In this document: positions 46,462 through 59,600 of the stretch, one piece after another | Layout of the letters: each line of letters starts with the position of its first letter | Position numbering within the stretch: position 1 is the stretch's first letter | DNA from: Distichodus sexfasciatus | Lineage: Eukaryota > Chordata > Actinopteri > Characiformes > Distichodontidae | DNA length: 64,000 nucleotides | NCBI GenBank assembly: GCA_032718565.1 | Contig: JAVGVS010000726.1 | Location: 55,001 to 119,000 of the forward strand | Reading direction: 5' to 3' | Notes under the pieces: generated by a model | Database searches by the model: none | Told to the model about the DNA's origin: nothing | Seen by the model: only the letters and a program-made list of their open reading frames with translations | Position numbers and translations under genes: made by a program

Positions 46462-47096
46462 ACCAATTGTCCCTCCTGCCACACCGTACTGAGTCTCCTC
46501 TTGCTGCCATAGTTACGGATTCAGACATAGACGCTAACGCCTAACCTCTAAGCGTCAACAACAAGCCTGCTGTTACACTTCATAAACAGACATTTAGCTG
46601 CATTTATTCAAACATCGCAACATTGCTGACGGTAAGTACCTCTCGTGAATCGAGCCAAGCCAGATAGTTTGCCAATTCGTGTAACGTTCATGTTAAACGG
46701 CTAATGCTAAGTCCGCTAAGCTAACACCTGTTTGCTAACGTTTACGCAGTTTGTTGTTTTTTAGCTTGACTGCTTCGGCATTTTCTTATATATGTGCTAG
46801 AATATACTTTTAAGTGCAGGCTTTTATTATTTGCCATTTCTACATATTATTGTTGCTGAATGTTAACGGAGGTTACTTGGAAATGGTAGCGTTTCATGCT
46901 ACAAGCGACTTCTGATTAGCTACGGCCAAACTCCCGCTTTAATATAAGAGTTAGCAACACTACAGTCTACAGTGGAAAAAATAACTACATCGGTTATGTC
47001 TGTTTATAATATAATAGCAGTCAATATTATGTTGTTGTTTTCGTGTTCAGTAGGAGACTGAAAGCGTTGCACTGAAAAAAAGGAGGCACAGCAATC
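46462..47096 (+). promoter_or_regulatory. Main cluap1 promoter and 5' UTR, copy B
   Basis: It contains the X-box-like GCTGCCATAGTTAC at 46503-46516. At 46632 it has a good donor (CTGACG|GTAAGTAC), and just before the start codon a candidate acceptor (GGAGGCACAG|CAATC). Together these suggest a non-coding 5' exon ending near 46631. Inferred from sequence only. Confidence 0.5.
46503..46516 (+). promoter_or_regulatory. X-box-like motif in promoter copy B
   Basis: Identical 14-mer to 45796-45809, 115 bp upstream of the putative 5' UTR donor. RFX-bound X-boxes are established regulators of intraflagellar-transport genes, so this is a sensible candidate for cluap1. Confidence 0.5.
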
Positions 47097-49335
47097 ATGT
47101 CTTTCAGAGATATGAGAAGTAAGCAAGGGCATATTTTCATAAACGTTTTGTTGCATGCAGATCTGTAGAATAAGTTATTTTAAGAGATCAGCCTCTTTCG
47201 TCAGTTTTACCTTATTTTTTGTACTTTGCAGATTTTAGCGAGATGACGCGAGCACTTGGTTACCCTCGACTCATCTCCATGGAGAGCTTTCGAACTCCAA
47301 ATTTCCCACTAGTGGCCGAGATTCTGCTCTGGCTCGTCAAGAGGTTACGCCTTTTAATCAAGCTTCTTCTGTACAAGTGCCCTAGTGAAAAACGAGGGAT
47401 GCAAATTCAAGAAAACATGTCTTTTCTAATGCAGGTACGAGCCACACATGGACATCCCCGGTGACATTGACACAGAGTCGGACAGAGTGTTTTTCATCAA
47501 AGCTGTTGGCCAATTTATGGTAATATTGCACATCTGTGTTTTGTAATTGGTCTCCTTCAAAGTTTCCGATTCTGACTTTAGTCATCTTCATTTGACTCAA
47601 GCTTCATGTTAATTTTCACCTCAAGACTGAGCTGTAGGCGGTTCATAGTTTGAATTTCACGACTGGGATCAGAGAAAGTCTTGTAGTGTAAACTCCTCAA
47701 AATCTGTCAGACGAAACTTTGTTGGTTCATACAAAATTCATACAATATTAACCCAGTATCAAGTCATTTTTACGTGTGTGTGTGTTGGGGGTTCGGTACC
47801 AGGCGACAAAGGCCAACATCAAGGTGAACCTGAAGCACCTGTACCAGGCGGACGGCTCGGCGGTGAAGGAGTTGCTGAAAATCACCAGCGTCCTCTACAA
47901 CGCCATGAAGAGCATCGACATCACCTCGGCCGACCAGGAGAACCTGGAGGAGAACAGCACCAAGTTCAAATTCGACCTGGAGTCCAAGGTGAGGAGCTCA
48001 AAGGTCAACGTAGCCTTATCTGACACTTCTGTAATCATAATTTGCTCTGTCATTAATGTGAATTTATTATTGTGTGTGATAACTGTCATTTTACAAACTT
48101 ACATTTTTAATCAGTTTATGACCAAATTGTTTTGGCAGTTACTATAAGTTACAAAGAATATATGCAAAACACTGGGAGGAGAACATACAAGTAGGTTAAT
48201 TTACCGCACACAGTAATATTTGCGAAGCCCAAAAGTATTCATAAAGTGAATTAAAGGGAATTAATTGAATTAACGTTATTTTTAATGTTATTTTAAATAA
48301 TTAAATGCTACGCCAAAACTTCTTGCAACTCAATTTTTCCCTTTGTTCTTTGCCTTAGCTTTCTTGTCTTTCCTCACAATTCTTGTTTTGACCAAAGGCA
48401 TTTACTCCGTCAGGAAGAATTTCACAAATACCGCTTCTTCTTGACACATTCTGATTTTTCTGCTCTAACTCAGCAATATGCCTGTTTGTTTCTTGAACCA
48501 CTACCTCTGTCTCTATTTCTAAATTTTTCCAAAAATGCAACACAAACAATATTTTGTAAATCAGGTCCACAGTGTATAAGGCCGGTCCATATGGAGAAAT
48601 TAAGGGGTTAATTAAGGTAATAGATAAAATCACCTCACAACAGTTTAAAGTTTGTGTGTGTATGTATGTATGGGTGTGTGTGCGTGTGCATGTGTGTGTG
48701 TAGGTAGCCGACTTAAAGGCTGCACGCCAGCTGGCCTCAGAGATCACAGCCAAAGGAGCTTCGCTGTACGACCTGCTCGGTCAGGAGGAGGAGCTGAGGG
48801 AGAGGAGGACGACGGCCATCGCTCGTCCTTTGGAGATCGCCGAGACCGAACGGACGCTCAGAGCTGCCATTAAAGACGTCATGGTAACACACACAGACAC
48901 GCACACGCACACACAATCCTTAACTGTGAGGTCTGTTATGAGGTGCTGAAGTGGAGTTGATACTGATTAGTAAAAGTCTAATCACATGTCATAAAATGCC
49001 TCCTATTCGAACAGTGACTTTTCAAAACATTAACAATAAAGATAATGTGTATTTATGTATTTGCCTTAAAGCTTTTATATATAATAGTAATAATAATAAT
49101 GATAATAATAATAATAATAATAATAATTTATATGAGAATGAAATGTTTTAAAAAAGTTAAATCAGTGTAATTTTAGCAACCTACCTAGAAGCTTTCATGT
49201 AATAATAATAATAATATTAATAATAATAATAATATCATAAAATGTGAGCCGACTTTTTGAGCAGTGACCGTTCAAGAAATTAACAATAAATACAATGTGC
49301 TTTTCTAAAATAATAAAATAATAAAATAAAGCTTT

Positions 49336-49368
<33 letters not shown>

Positions 49369-49463
49369 TAATAATAATAATGATGATGTTCTAAATATGT
49401 TATTATAATTTATATAATTGTTTATATATATATATGTGTGTGTGTGTGTGTATATATATATAC

Positions 49464-49494
<31 letters not shown>

Positions 49495-50352
49495 ATATAT
49501 AATTTAGCACTTATGTAAAATATACTCCCAAGTGACACTTCTCAACAAGCTTTCATTTCTGTTCCAGATGAAAATTCATTTTATGACATTTTACGGTATC
49601 TGGGGTGTGTTGTAGGATTGAGGTAACCAGCTGTGCGTGTGTGTGTGTGTGTGTGCGCGCGCAGGAGAACGTACAAAAGACCAAGGAGCTATTGAATAAC
49701 GTCTCGTCTGACGAGACAAGTCTTGAGGCCAAAATCGAAAAGAAGAAGCAGGACCTGGAGCGGAACCAGAAACGCTTACAAACGTTGCAGAGCGTCCGGT
49801 GAGTGTTCGATCAATCTGCACATCATTCTGTCACTCATTTTCCACATTAAAACCAAAGCTCACAAAACATGCAATACTCAGTTCCAACACCACCATAAAA
49901 AACAAATAAGTCATATGTGTATGGTTTTAATGTGAACAATGAATGAAGAAACGATACATGGATTTCTCTCTCTCTCTCTCTCTCTCTCTGTGTCGCACAC
50001 AAACACAACCTCGCACAGGCCGGCGTTTATGGATGAGTACGACAAGATCGAGGAGGAGCTGCAGAAGCAGTATGAGACCTATGTCCAGAAGTTTCGCAAC
50101 CTCAGCTTCCTGGAGCAGCAGCTGGAGGAGCATCACCGCCTGGAGCAGGAGCGCTTTGAGGTACCGCCCACTGACCACAACTCCCACAACTCTCCGCCCA
50201 CTACCCATTAGCGAAACAGCTGACATCCCCCGCCCTCTGGAGATCACACTCTCCTAAAATACTGTCCAATTGTTTCAGGAAACTGAAAATTCCATAAAAA
50301 TGATGCAAAACAAGCTTCAAGAGGAGGAGAGGAGACTCATGAGAAGTGGAGG

Positions 50353-50384
<32 letters not shown>

Positions 50385-51779
50385 GCAACACACGCACATA
50401 CTCGCTATGGAATAGTGAAAACATTCATACAAACTCATAATAATAATAATAATTATTATTATTGTTGTTATTGTTTTTATTATTATAAATATAATAAAGT
50501 GACGTTATTTTCCTGATCAGGAAAAGAGGAAGACTCGGACATCCCAGAAGATGAAGGATCGGACAGCGACACAGAGGAAGGACGACCTGCTAAACCATTT
50601 CCCACACGCCACTCTCTTATACCTGGTATGGCAGACTGGCTTTTCCCTCGCAAAATACACACACACACACACATACACATTCAATACCTGTTTACCTCAC
50701 AGGTCGGGCCGGCGGGAGACTGATCGGCAACATGCAAGGAGGGGACAGTGACGAGGTGAGCAAACAGACGCACGCACAACTCCACGCACACACGCACACA
50801 CACACACACTGCCGGATGACTGTCTAACACTTTGACATAATCTTTTTCCTAGATACACAAAAGCCTTACACACTTTTCCTTCTTACTCATGCAATCCCTT
50901 CCTCTTTCCTCACACTCCGGTCACTCTTTCACTCTCCGGTCATCTCACTTCTCTTTCTTCTAGCCCAGCGTAAAGGACGCGCTCCGTCCCACCGGCGCAG
51001 GCCGGAGACGGAAGAAAGGAAAGGTGTGAGTGCGTGTGAAGATAGTATGAAGTTCAGTGATAGTGACTCTGTCTATCATTTGTTCATTCGTTTTTAAAAA
51101 ATCAAAGTTTGTTTCAATATATTTTTGTCCAAAACCCCAAAAGTTGCTATTTGTTTTAACTTATGCACTGATGAGATATCTGACGTTTCCAGTTCTACCT
51201 CCACGCAAAGCCTAAGCTTTCATCGGCTGTGATACACATTTTTTTATTCAATTAAAAAATGGATTGTGAGCGTGTTTTTCTTTTTACTATGTGGGTTTTT
51301 CACAGAACATTCATTGTTTTTCCAATTTGGAAGCAAATATTTAAAAAAACAAATCTTTTTCAGGAGTTTTGGTTTCAATACGAGAAAGACATGAACGAAT
51401 GATACACAGATTTTTAGTGGTATTGCTTATTTGAAATGTTCATAGCAAACTAGAAGATTAGCCAAACGGTGAACAGGTACAGTATATACTGTATGTAGTG
51501 ATTGTGTGTGTGTTTGTGTGTCGTCCAAATAGCTCCAGAAATGTGTGCATTCACTTCTTTAAGTCTTTATTATTCATACCGTACAAATTCTGCCTGCAGT
51601 CGGACGACAGCGAGATCGACGTGGACGAGGACGACGATGACGACGAGGAAGAGGAGGAGGAGGCCAACGAAGACCTCGACGAAGACAACGACAGTCTGGA
51701 CGGTTCTGCCTTTAACCACAGCCGACCCTCCAGATCGATGCATCCTCAAATACTAGAAGAGAGCGACAACGACTTCTAA
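47097..51779 (+). CDS. cluap1: Clusterin-associated protein 1 / IFT38 (qilin)
   Basis: Subunit of the intraflagellar-transport complex B, required for cilium assembly. The exons are 47097-47118, 47232-47343, 47435-47519, 47803-47988, 48704-48883, 49665-49798, 50019-50160, 50279-50351, 50521-50625, 50703-50755, 50964-51023 and 51600-51779 (stop TAA 51777-51779). They total 1332 nt, 443 residues (human 413). Residues 1-130 form the calponin-homology-like head (MSFRDMRNFSEMTRALGYPR, VKELLKITSVLYNAM). Residues about 135-330 are a long coiled coil (DLKAARQLASEITAKGASLY, EEELQKQYETYVQKFRNL). The tail is strongly acidic, with an Asp/Glu run at residues about 386-408, and ends EESDNDF as in other vertebrates. 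The first exon holds only 22 coding bases and is duplicated upstream (46160-46181). A poly(A) signal follows at 51889. Confidence 0.97.
49085..49495. repeat. Cluster of (TAA)n, (TA)n and (GT)n microsatellites in cluap1 intron 5
   Basis: (AAT)n blocks lie at about 49085-49128, 49200-49236 and 49338-49384. A (TA)n-(GT)n-(TA)n-(CA)n block follows at 49424-49492. The last is nearly self-complementary: TATATATGTGTGTGTGTG against CACACACACA and TATATATA. Confidence 0.9.
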
Positions 51780-51888
51780 AATACACAAAATAAATACACA
51801 AAAAACTCTGGACATTCGTTGGTATTTACTTACCTTTTGTGTAGACGTGTATATATGTTTGTATATATTGTTAATTTCTTATAAAGCC

Positions 51889-51894
51889 AATAAA
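51889..51894 (+). terminator. Candidate cluap1 poly(A) signal AATAAA
   Basis: Hexamer 110 nt downstream of the cluap1 stop. An earlier AATAAA at 51788 is also possible. Confidence 0.65.
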
Positions 51895-51899
51895 GGTAC

Positions 51900-53017
51900 T
51901 ATATTGAGATGCTACATTTGTCTGCTGTTTCATAGTCAGTATTTGGGCTGTAGGATACGCTTAAAAACGAGTAAAAAATAAGTAGTTACAGGAAGCAAAG
52001 TTTATGTTGCAGCAAGAAATACAGTTTATTCTAATTCAGTAATTTGGTGACAAGATGCAAATGTAACTTCGAAATTATAAATGTAATTGTCACAAGTCTG
52101 TCAGTTGTTCTAAATAACGTTTTGCTCTGCTATCGATCTATTAATTATTTTTAAAAAGTAACTTACTCAAAGTGCGCCACAGGTGATATCGTTGTCAACA
52201 AATTTTAGGAAAAAGTATGAACCTGTCGAGGGCTAAGAGTTCCAAAATTAAATAGATGAACACATCAATCATCAAAACATTATTAATGAAATGTGTCATG
52301 AATTATTTGAAAGGCTTAACTAAAAGATCATTCAATACTCCAATAAAAATATTTAGTTAAATGATTTGAATAAAAGCATTAATTTAATATGTCATGAGTT
52401 ACAGAAAATTGGAAATATTTAATTTAAAAAAAACATTTATTATCTGAACTGCTTAATCCGAGCCGGAGTTGCGAGGGGGCAAGGCAGGGACCAACCCTGG
52501 GCAGGCGCCAACACACCGCAGGGCCCACACAATCACACTCTCACTCACCTTACGGGACCAATTTAGAGTGGCCAATTAACCTACACAGCACACAGTCCAC
52601 CACAAGCACATGTGACCTCTGCATTTGACCCATCTGTAAAGGAGCAGTGGGCAGCTAACACGGGCAGTGCTTGAGGACGGTACCTTGCTCATGAGTGCCT
52701 CAGTGGTAACTTTACCTTTCCAGGATTCGAACCGGCGACCTTCTGATCGTTACACCAACAACTGCATTTTATGGTTTACTGTTTGTCATATGTCATTAAC
52801 ATGAAAATATGTGATAAATGTCATTTCACAAGTTCCTGTAGCTTCACCTTTAAGGTGTGGTGGGCAAAGCGAATCTAATACCGCAACAATGACAGAATTT
52901 TGGTAATTTAAAGGTACAGTGTCCCTTTTTCGTATGTTAGAGTGTGTTAGAATAATAGAAAGTGTTGGTACAATGTGTTAGTGTAACAGAATGTCAGAAA
53001 AGAGGCATGACTTTGTG
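51900..53017. other. Intergenic segment between cluap1 and plb1
   Basis: AT-rich sequence without recognisable ORFs, apart from the composite repeat at 52440-52765. The two genes converge here. A candidate plb1 poly(A) signal (TTTATT on +) is at 53018-53023. Confidence 0.5.
52440..52765 (-). mobile_element. Composite repeat with tRNA-derived SINE
   Basis: The right part (52610-52765) closely matches the SINE-like repeat at 15286-15475: GGAGCAGTGGGCAGCTAACA, GAGGACGGTACCTTGCTCAT, and the B-box complement GGATTCGAACC. The left part (GCGAGGGGGCAAGGCAGGGA to GAGTGGCCAATTAACC) is a separate repeat commonly seen joined to it. Confidence 0.6.
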
Positions 53018-53603
53018 TTTATTAAAACACACACAAAAGAACAAACAAAACCACTGGGCTACAGGAAGACGACAATGAAAATTACAATTAAAAACGGCAC
53101 AGGAAAAACAAACACAACATAAACGTAGGAGAGCAGCCAACTTAAATAGAATTTAACGCGGAAATTTGCAAACCTTAGCTAGTGAGACAGGGAGGCCACT
53201 AGTGGCTGCTTAGAGGAACTACAGACTAAATAATGCAAAAAATTCGACATCATACATTATAATAATAATAAATAGGACTCAGTAGATGAAGATGAAGTTT
53301 GCATTAACGGCACCAAGCAGGTTTTTAAAAGCTACATTTCAATTCATTTCCAGCCTTCAGACGTTCTTATCCAGAGCAATGTTCATTTCCTGATTACACG
53401 GACTGTCTTCCTGGAGCAACTTAAGGGTTAAGGGTCTTGCTCCGCTCAGGGACCGAGCGACGCTAGCGCTGGAGGTAGGACGCCAACCCACGACCTCTTG
53501 GTCCAGAGGTGAGTGTCCTAACCACCAGACCACCAACACCGCAGTTTTACTCGCATACACATACACAAAGAGGGAGCTGAAGTTTGAAACAAATGACGAG
53601 TCC
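53018..53603 (-). other. Probable plb1 3' UTR
   Basis: It runs from the plb1 stop to the first minus-strand AATAAA at 53018-53023. It contains the SINE-like repeat at 53345-53548, so part of the mature 3' UTR would be transposon-derived. A low-confidence boundary. Confidence 0.4.
53345..53548 (-). mobile_element. tRNA-like SINE in the plb1 3' region
   Basis: CAGACGTTCTTATCCAGAGC at the start, GGGTCTTGCTCCGCTCAGGG in the middle and CCTAACCACCAGACCACCAA at the end follow the layout of a well-known family of fish SINEs, which end in a tRNA-like head. On the minus strand the head comes first. The copy is moderately diverged. Confidence 0.6.
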
Positions 53604-56600
53604 TTATAAACCAGTCCCTTTCACCACCATCGAGGTGGGCTCCTGTCTCTTCTTTTTCTGACTCCGACCCCTGCAGTAGAGAACCACCCAGGTGACCAGA
53701 GACCCAATCGCAAAGCCGGCGATTGCCAAAATGACTGCCAACCACGGGCCAACGGGATCCGGTTCCGTCACGGAGGTAGGGGGTTTGGTGGATTCGGGGG
53801 TCTGACTGTTCACACGGGTGAAGAAAAACGGATTCTCCTGGAGGGGAAATGGTAAGTTTTGAAAATAGATTCTTTTTCAAATAAACCGTCTCTGTTCAAA
53901 CTAAAAGACGCTGACGATGATATGTTAAGCTACTTAGGTCGTTGATACTTAAAGCAACAAAACGCCTTAAGGCCTGTTTATGCATATGTAGATATTTTTA
54001 TAAACACATACTTTTTAAACGTTTCTTTCGCTTATATGTAAACAGTTTTAGCCACCGCAAACGGATATTTTTTAAAATGCCCTCCAAAGTGAAGATTTTT
54101 CAAAGTTCTGGATCCCGTGGATCGTGTAAACAAGTAAAACGCATTTTTCTTAAAACAATGCCATGTTTACTTCTGTTGTGCATGTGCCTTAAATACGGGT
54201 GAGGAGATTCTAGTGTGTACGGAGATTTTTAAAAAACCGAATGTTTTGTAAACGCAATTCAAAAAAGAAACGTATAAATAAATACGCGTTTATAAAAATA
54301 TCTCAATAAGTGTAAACAGGTCCTTAGTGAGTGAAATTTACATTTCTATATGAAGTATTGTGGATGTCAAATTGGGCTGTTTTTAGCTAGCAGTACAAAG
54401 TAACGTCAGCTAGCATGAAGTTAAAATAGTTAGCTAACTAGCCAAGCTCACATTTACCCATGCTAGCTGCTATTTGAATGATTAATAGCTAGTTTTTCGT
54501 ATCAGCAAATGAAAAAGTGAAAAAGTGTAAAATACATCAACATTAAATTTTTCTAATTCAAAACTGCAGTTATAAAACAAATCTTGTTGTGTTTGTTGGG
54601 GTGTAGTTTTACCTCAGAGGGACAGTGGAGTTTGAGGCGGTCGTGGGTGAAGTTGTTATAAACCTGCTTGCTGCCTACAGGCTCAAGCTGGTATGGAATT
54701 AAAAAAATAATGATCATAATTATTAAAGAGAAGAAATAAACACGGGACATTATGGAATGCACAATAAGCAAGATAATATGTTGTTAACTAAGTGTGTTAA
54801 CTAGCAATGGCCTCCATCTTTGCGCTTGATTGATTTGTTTTCTGATGTTCAGATTTTTGGTGTCGTGTGGATAATATTTTACGTGTTTGGAAAGATCTGG
54901 TTGCCCTTTATCAGGCTTCATTCAATAACCGTTCATTTGTACCATTAATTTGTTCTCAAATCCCACAGTTTTCACAAAGATTCACCAATACTTTCTTATT
55001 TAAGATTTACTCCTACATAAAAAGGAGAAATTCTACATTGTGTAATATACTATGTAAATGTCTTAACGTTGTTGAGCACAAATTTAAGGAAACGTGAGAA
55101 AATGTTGGCCAATAAGTTTTCATATTGATGATGCAGGATAACGTTAATAGTAAACAATCAAATGTCAATTTGTGACCAACTTCAGCAACAATTTTGAGTT
55201 GTTTTGCAATTACAAGTTGAAAAATATTCAAAATGCTCTCCTTTCACACAAACACAGATAAGGTCGCCAACGCCACGGCGTCAACCATGCTTTCTTCAAG
55301 ACACTTTTGAACCATTTTGGGGGTTTTGGCTTTATATCTAAACATTAAGGCCTCGTCCACATGGACGTTCGAAATGAACACCCTCTGAACGCGTTTTTGC
55401 TGCGTTTTGTAGCTGCGTTCGATTGGTGCTTCACTGGCATTCGCAATAGCGTCGTTTTCCTCGCCTTCGTCGGGATTTTGACGCCAAGAAAACGTTGCAT
55501 GCAGCGTTTATTTGACGCCACCCGAACGCGCAGCCGGCCGAATGCCGGTGCTGAACGCCCGTGTGGACGCTGCGATTTGCTCCAATGAGCAGAAAAACGG
55601 TCGGCGTTCAGTCGGCGTTCAGTCGGCGTTCAGTCGGCGCTCACCTGGCGCCACGAACGCCAGAAAAACGCCTGGTTCAGACGTCCGTGTGAACGAGGCC
55701 TTAAGGTGTAGTGGGCATTATAATAATTGAATTAAATTCTGAATGCAACAGTGAAAGAGTTGAAAATTTGTCAACATGTGCCAAAGTTATGGGCAAAGCC
55801 AGGCATGGTTTAATGCACAGGCTAGATATGGCTGAAGCCTAGGGGCCCCCACATGTGCCAGCCTGCCAGGGGGCCCCCGATTGGCCAGTAAAAATATCAA
55901 TTCATTAAAATAAGCCTGTGGGGTGGGGCTAACAGAAAATGTAGCCTAGGTGGCCCATGTTCACCTTAATCTGCCCCGCAGAGGTCGCTTTTTTGACTTA
56001 CAGTGTAGTAAAATGAGAATCAACAGAAGTACGTCATGAAGACGGCTAGATGTGATTGTCTTTGAGTAGATGTAGGTGTGTGTGTGTGTGTGTGTTTAGG
56101 CAAATTCACCATGTTGTTCCACAGAGCGATGGCCATCTCCGCATGGCCGCGTTCTCTGAAATGGAAACAGTCCACAGAGAAAAAGCTCAAGTCTGGCTTT
56201 TTGTCCTGCAGGAGAGATGTTAGATGTTAGTGTATAGGGAAGGTTTTTTTTTTATTTAAGTGAACACTGTGGTCACATGCTTTTCTGCACACACAATGAC
56301 CAGATCTGACCCAAACGTTCACCGTCACCTCCAGCCCAGATGTTTATCTCACTGAAGTTTGGTTTATATTATTGACGCGTTTATACTTAAAAGGCGTCCA
56401 CTCCAGTAAAGTATAAGACGTACGAGTTTGTTTCTGAATGTTTTGGAGATGGCCATAAGTCGGAGCACTGACCGTTCCCATGGGAACTACAGAGTTTTGG
56501 AAGAAGGGCTGCAGGACGAGGGCGAAGTCTTCACGGCTGTCGTATCGGCCCCCGAACACCAACCTCTCCGTCTCTGTCTGTTGAAATGACGAAAATGTGA

Positions 56601-59600
56601 CATAAATGTCAAAATGGTATAAAAATGTTAAAAATGAGTCAGCATGTGCCAAAGTTCTTATGAGCAAAGGTACAAAGGTCCCTTTTTGTGACTATCAGTG
56701 TATAGAAGACATTTTCATCCGTGTTGGATTTTTTGTGATTATAAACAATGAATTTCACCCAAAGGTAATAAATATAAGTGTGTAAATGCAATGTGCAATG
56801 TTTCTTTGGCTTTAATTTTATATTGTTAGTTTGGTACTTCTGAGTGAGGAGAGAGTTTTTTCTTTGGTTCTGGGGAGCGGTGGCGCTCGTGAAGAATGAA
56901 GCGTGACAAAGCAAACAAAGAAGCAGGAGGAGGACGTTAAAGAACACTAACAGTGCATGGAGACAAACGGAAAGTAATAAACGGGGAGATAAATCAAAAT
57001 AGCTTCAGTTAAGAGTGGTAACAAGGTGGGATAATGTTAATGTTCGTCCTTTATTCTTTAATATTAGCTTTATTCTGTTAATATTATGTTTTGTTTACCT
57101 TGATGCATTCGTGTAACATCCTATGTAATTTAATTTGTGATCCTCCACGGCAAAACCAGTCGCTTGTCGCAAAAGTTATTATGTTTTCATGAAAGGGCAT
57201 AAATCAAGCTTCAAAACGATACCTATATGGAATGAATGGGACGACATATGACTGAGATATCAACATTCAAAGGAGTCGGGTTTCTCCTGTCACACCAAGT
57301 GAGAAACGGAGAAATCTGCCTTTGAAGTTGACTATCGCCGTAGCACTCACAGACGCTTGGTGCGGTCGCGGCTACGTTTGCATTTACGGTAGCCTACGCT
57401 GCATTCACAGCCACACGGATAGCCTACCTGCGTTAGGTTAACTGAACTCGGGAGACGAAGATGGATTCCGGAGAAATATCTTCACGCTAGTCAACCAGTG
57501 GATTTAGCGTAAATATTGAAGTAGAGCGGTCAAAACACAAACTTTTAACGTTCTGCTGGAATTGAATTCCTCACCTCAAGAAAGTCACATTTTTAGGATG
57601 GAAAGGGTAAGTTTATCAGCGAAATTTATTCCCAACAGTACAGTATAGACCTTCGACTGTTTCAAAACACTAAAAACTAAAAATCCAAAATTTTACCCGA
57701 CGCAACATAAACGGTCGTTTTTCTCAGAAACCTCCTTTGTGACAAGCGACTGGTTTTGCCGTGGAGAGTCACATTTATTGTTTGTCCTGTTTAGCGCTTT
57801 AGCTTTAGCTCACTGGTGTCTGAACTGCTAAGAAGGAATTAAAAGGTCAGCAAAACCATCAGTACGGGCTTACTTATTTCAACTGAATGCCACAAAGTGA
57901 ATACCAAAGTTCAAACAAGGAGACCTAATGAGCGCCAGCGCGTCCAATCGCATTACTCCTGGTTCTATATATAAGCAGTAAATCTGGCCTTCTTCTCTGC
58001 GATTACAACTGGTCGGTTTCGCCCGCCTCCGCCCCTCCACCACCTTCGGCTCCCCGTCCTGGTCCGAGGGAAGGCTCCTTCACCTTCCTGCCTGGTCTCC
58101 CAGCCAGATCTGCCGGCTTCAGAGACAAGTTGAACCAAGCGACAGGCTTTCTCCAAAAACTTTTCACATACACATTAAAGAAAAAATTGTTTTGTCAAAT
58201 AAATAATTCTCAATCCAAACTGGATGGTCTCCTTGTTTGAAGTAAATTTCCTGATCCACCCTTCTTAAAGGAGAACTTTGGTCAATTTCAACATTTGGCT
58301 CTATGGATCGGTTTAAAAACCTGCTACAGTCGGCAGGGTGCAAACACTAGAAGGTTCATAAGTTGGTAAGGCAGCACCAATTTTTGCCATTTTTGTCACT
58401 ACTGACAGCAGTCCGTGACACCGAGCCAAGTTCTCTTTTAACAATCATCCCAAAACACACCTGCAACTTTCTGTTGATCCTTTTCATCTCGTAAAGTTGA
58501 TCCGAGTTCTCTTCGGCTTGTATAAAACATGGACAGAGGTTCCTGTGTCACACACACACATGCACACACACACAGTTGAATTGTGTATCTTTAACTGACC
58601 ATTGATATTTTTGTAATATATACAGTATTTTTAAGGAATTCACTTACGGCTGCAAAATGACACATCCGGTTGTGTTGGACTTGATCTTGCGAAGGTCTTC
58701 GATTTGTAGGATCTCAACAAAATTCACTAAAACCCTGGGCACCTAAACACACACACACACGATTATACATAACACTCTGTTAATATTTGGTTAATATTGA
58801 GGATTTGGCAGGAAAATTAGAATAAGCAGTTTCTCGCCTCCTGGTACAAGATGTCCAAAGCATTTTGAATGTGTCCTATGTACTTTTTAGGTGAGAGGGA
58901 AACCTGAAAAGTGAAGAACAACAACAACACACACACACTTAGTTTTTCTATGTTTTAAACCCAGGGATTTGTTCTGCGAAGATTAACCAATATAATTGAT
59001 GATATTGATTATCATTAATCTCCTAGAGCCAGCCTCCTCAGTCAACTGGCTACAGTGTTAGTATTGTCAAATTTATGTTAGTTTATCTGTCAGAAAACAA
59101 GGCCTCAAACAATATTACAGTTATGTCAGCTGACATATTAATGTGGCAAATCCGGCTGCTGTTCAACCTCCTTGCCACTAGAGACTCTCAAAATCAAACA
59201 GACCACAAGATTGTCAGCTTCCGGTTGGCCAACGTATTTAAAAACACAAAGTTTCAATGGGTTTCTTAAGAAGTGTTGCTACCGAGTTGCATACTGAGCT
59301 GTCTTGAAATTATTGTAATGACCAATGGTGTTTAAATGTGCCTGTTCTTTCACACTTGCCTAGCTATTGTTAGGACCGTTTAACAGATTACGAGTTTGGA
59401 TTGTCTTTGAGGATCTGTGTTCTGTTCGGACACTGAAATTCATTAAAAACATTAACAAGTCTTGCCTTCCAGTGTGATTCATTGCAATTAAGCAGCTAAC
59501 CCTGTTTTTTTTTTTTTTGCTTGTGTTAATGTCTTTTAACGGGGTTTGGTTATATCAGTAATGTAGTAGTACGATATATAATCAGTTAAATGCTTATGTT

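Noticed and set aside
47778..48023. 81-codon ORF overlapping cluap1 exon 4
   Set aside because: Shadow frame of exon 47803-47988; the true frame joins both neighbours and matches CLUAP1.
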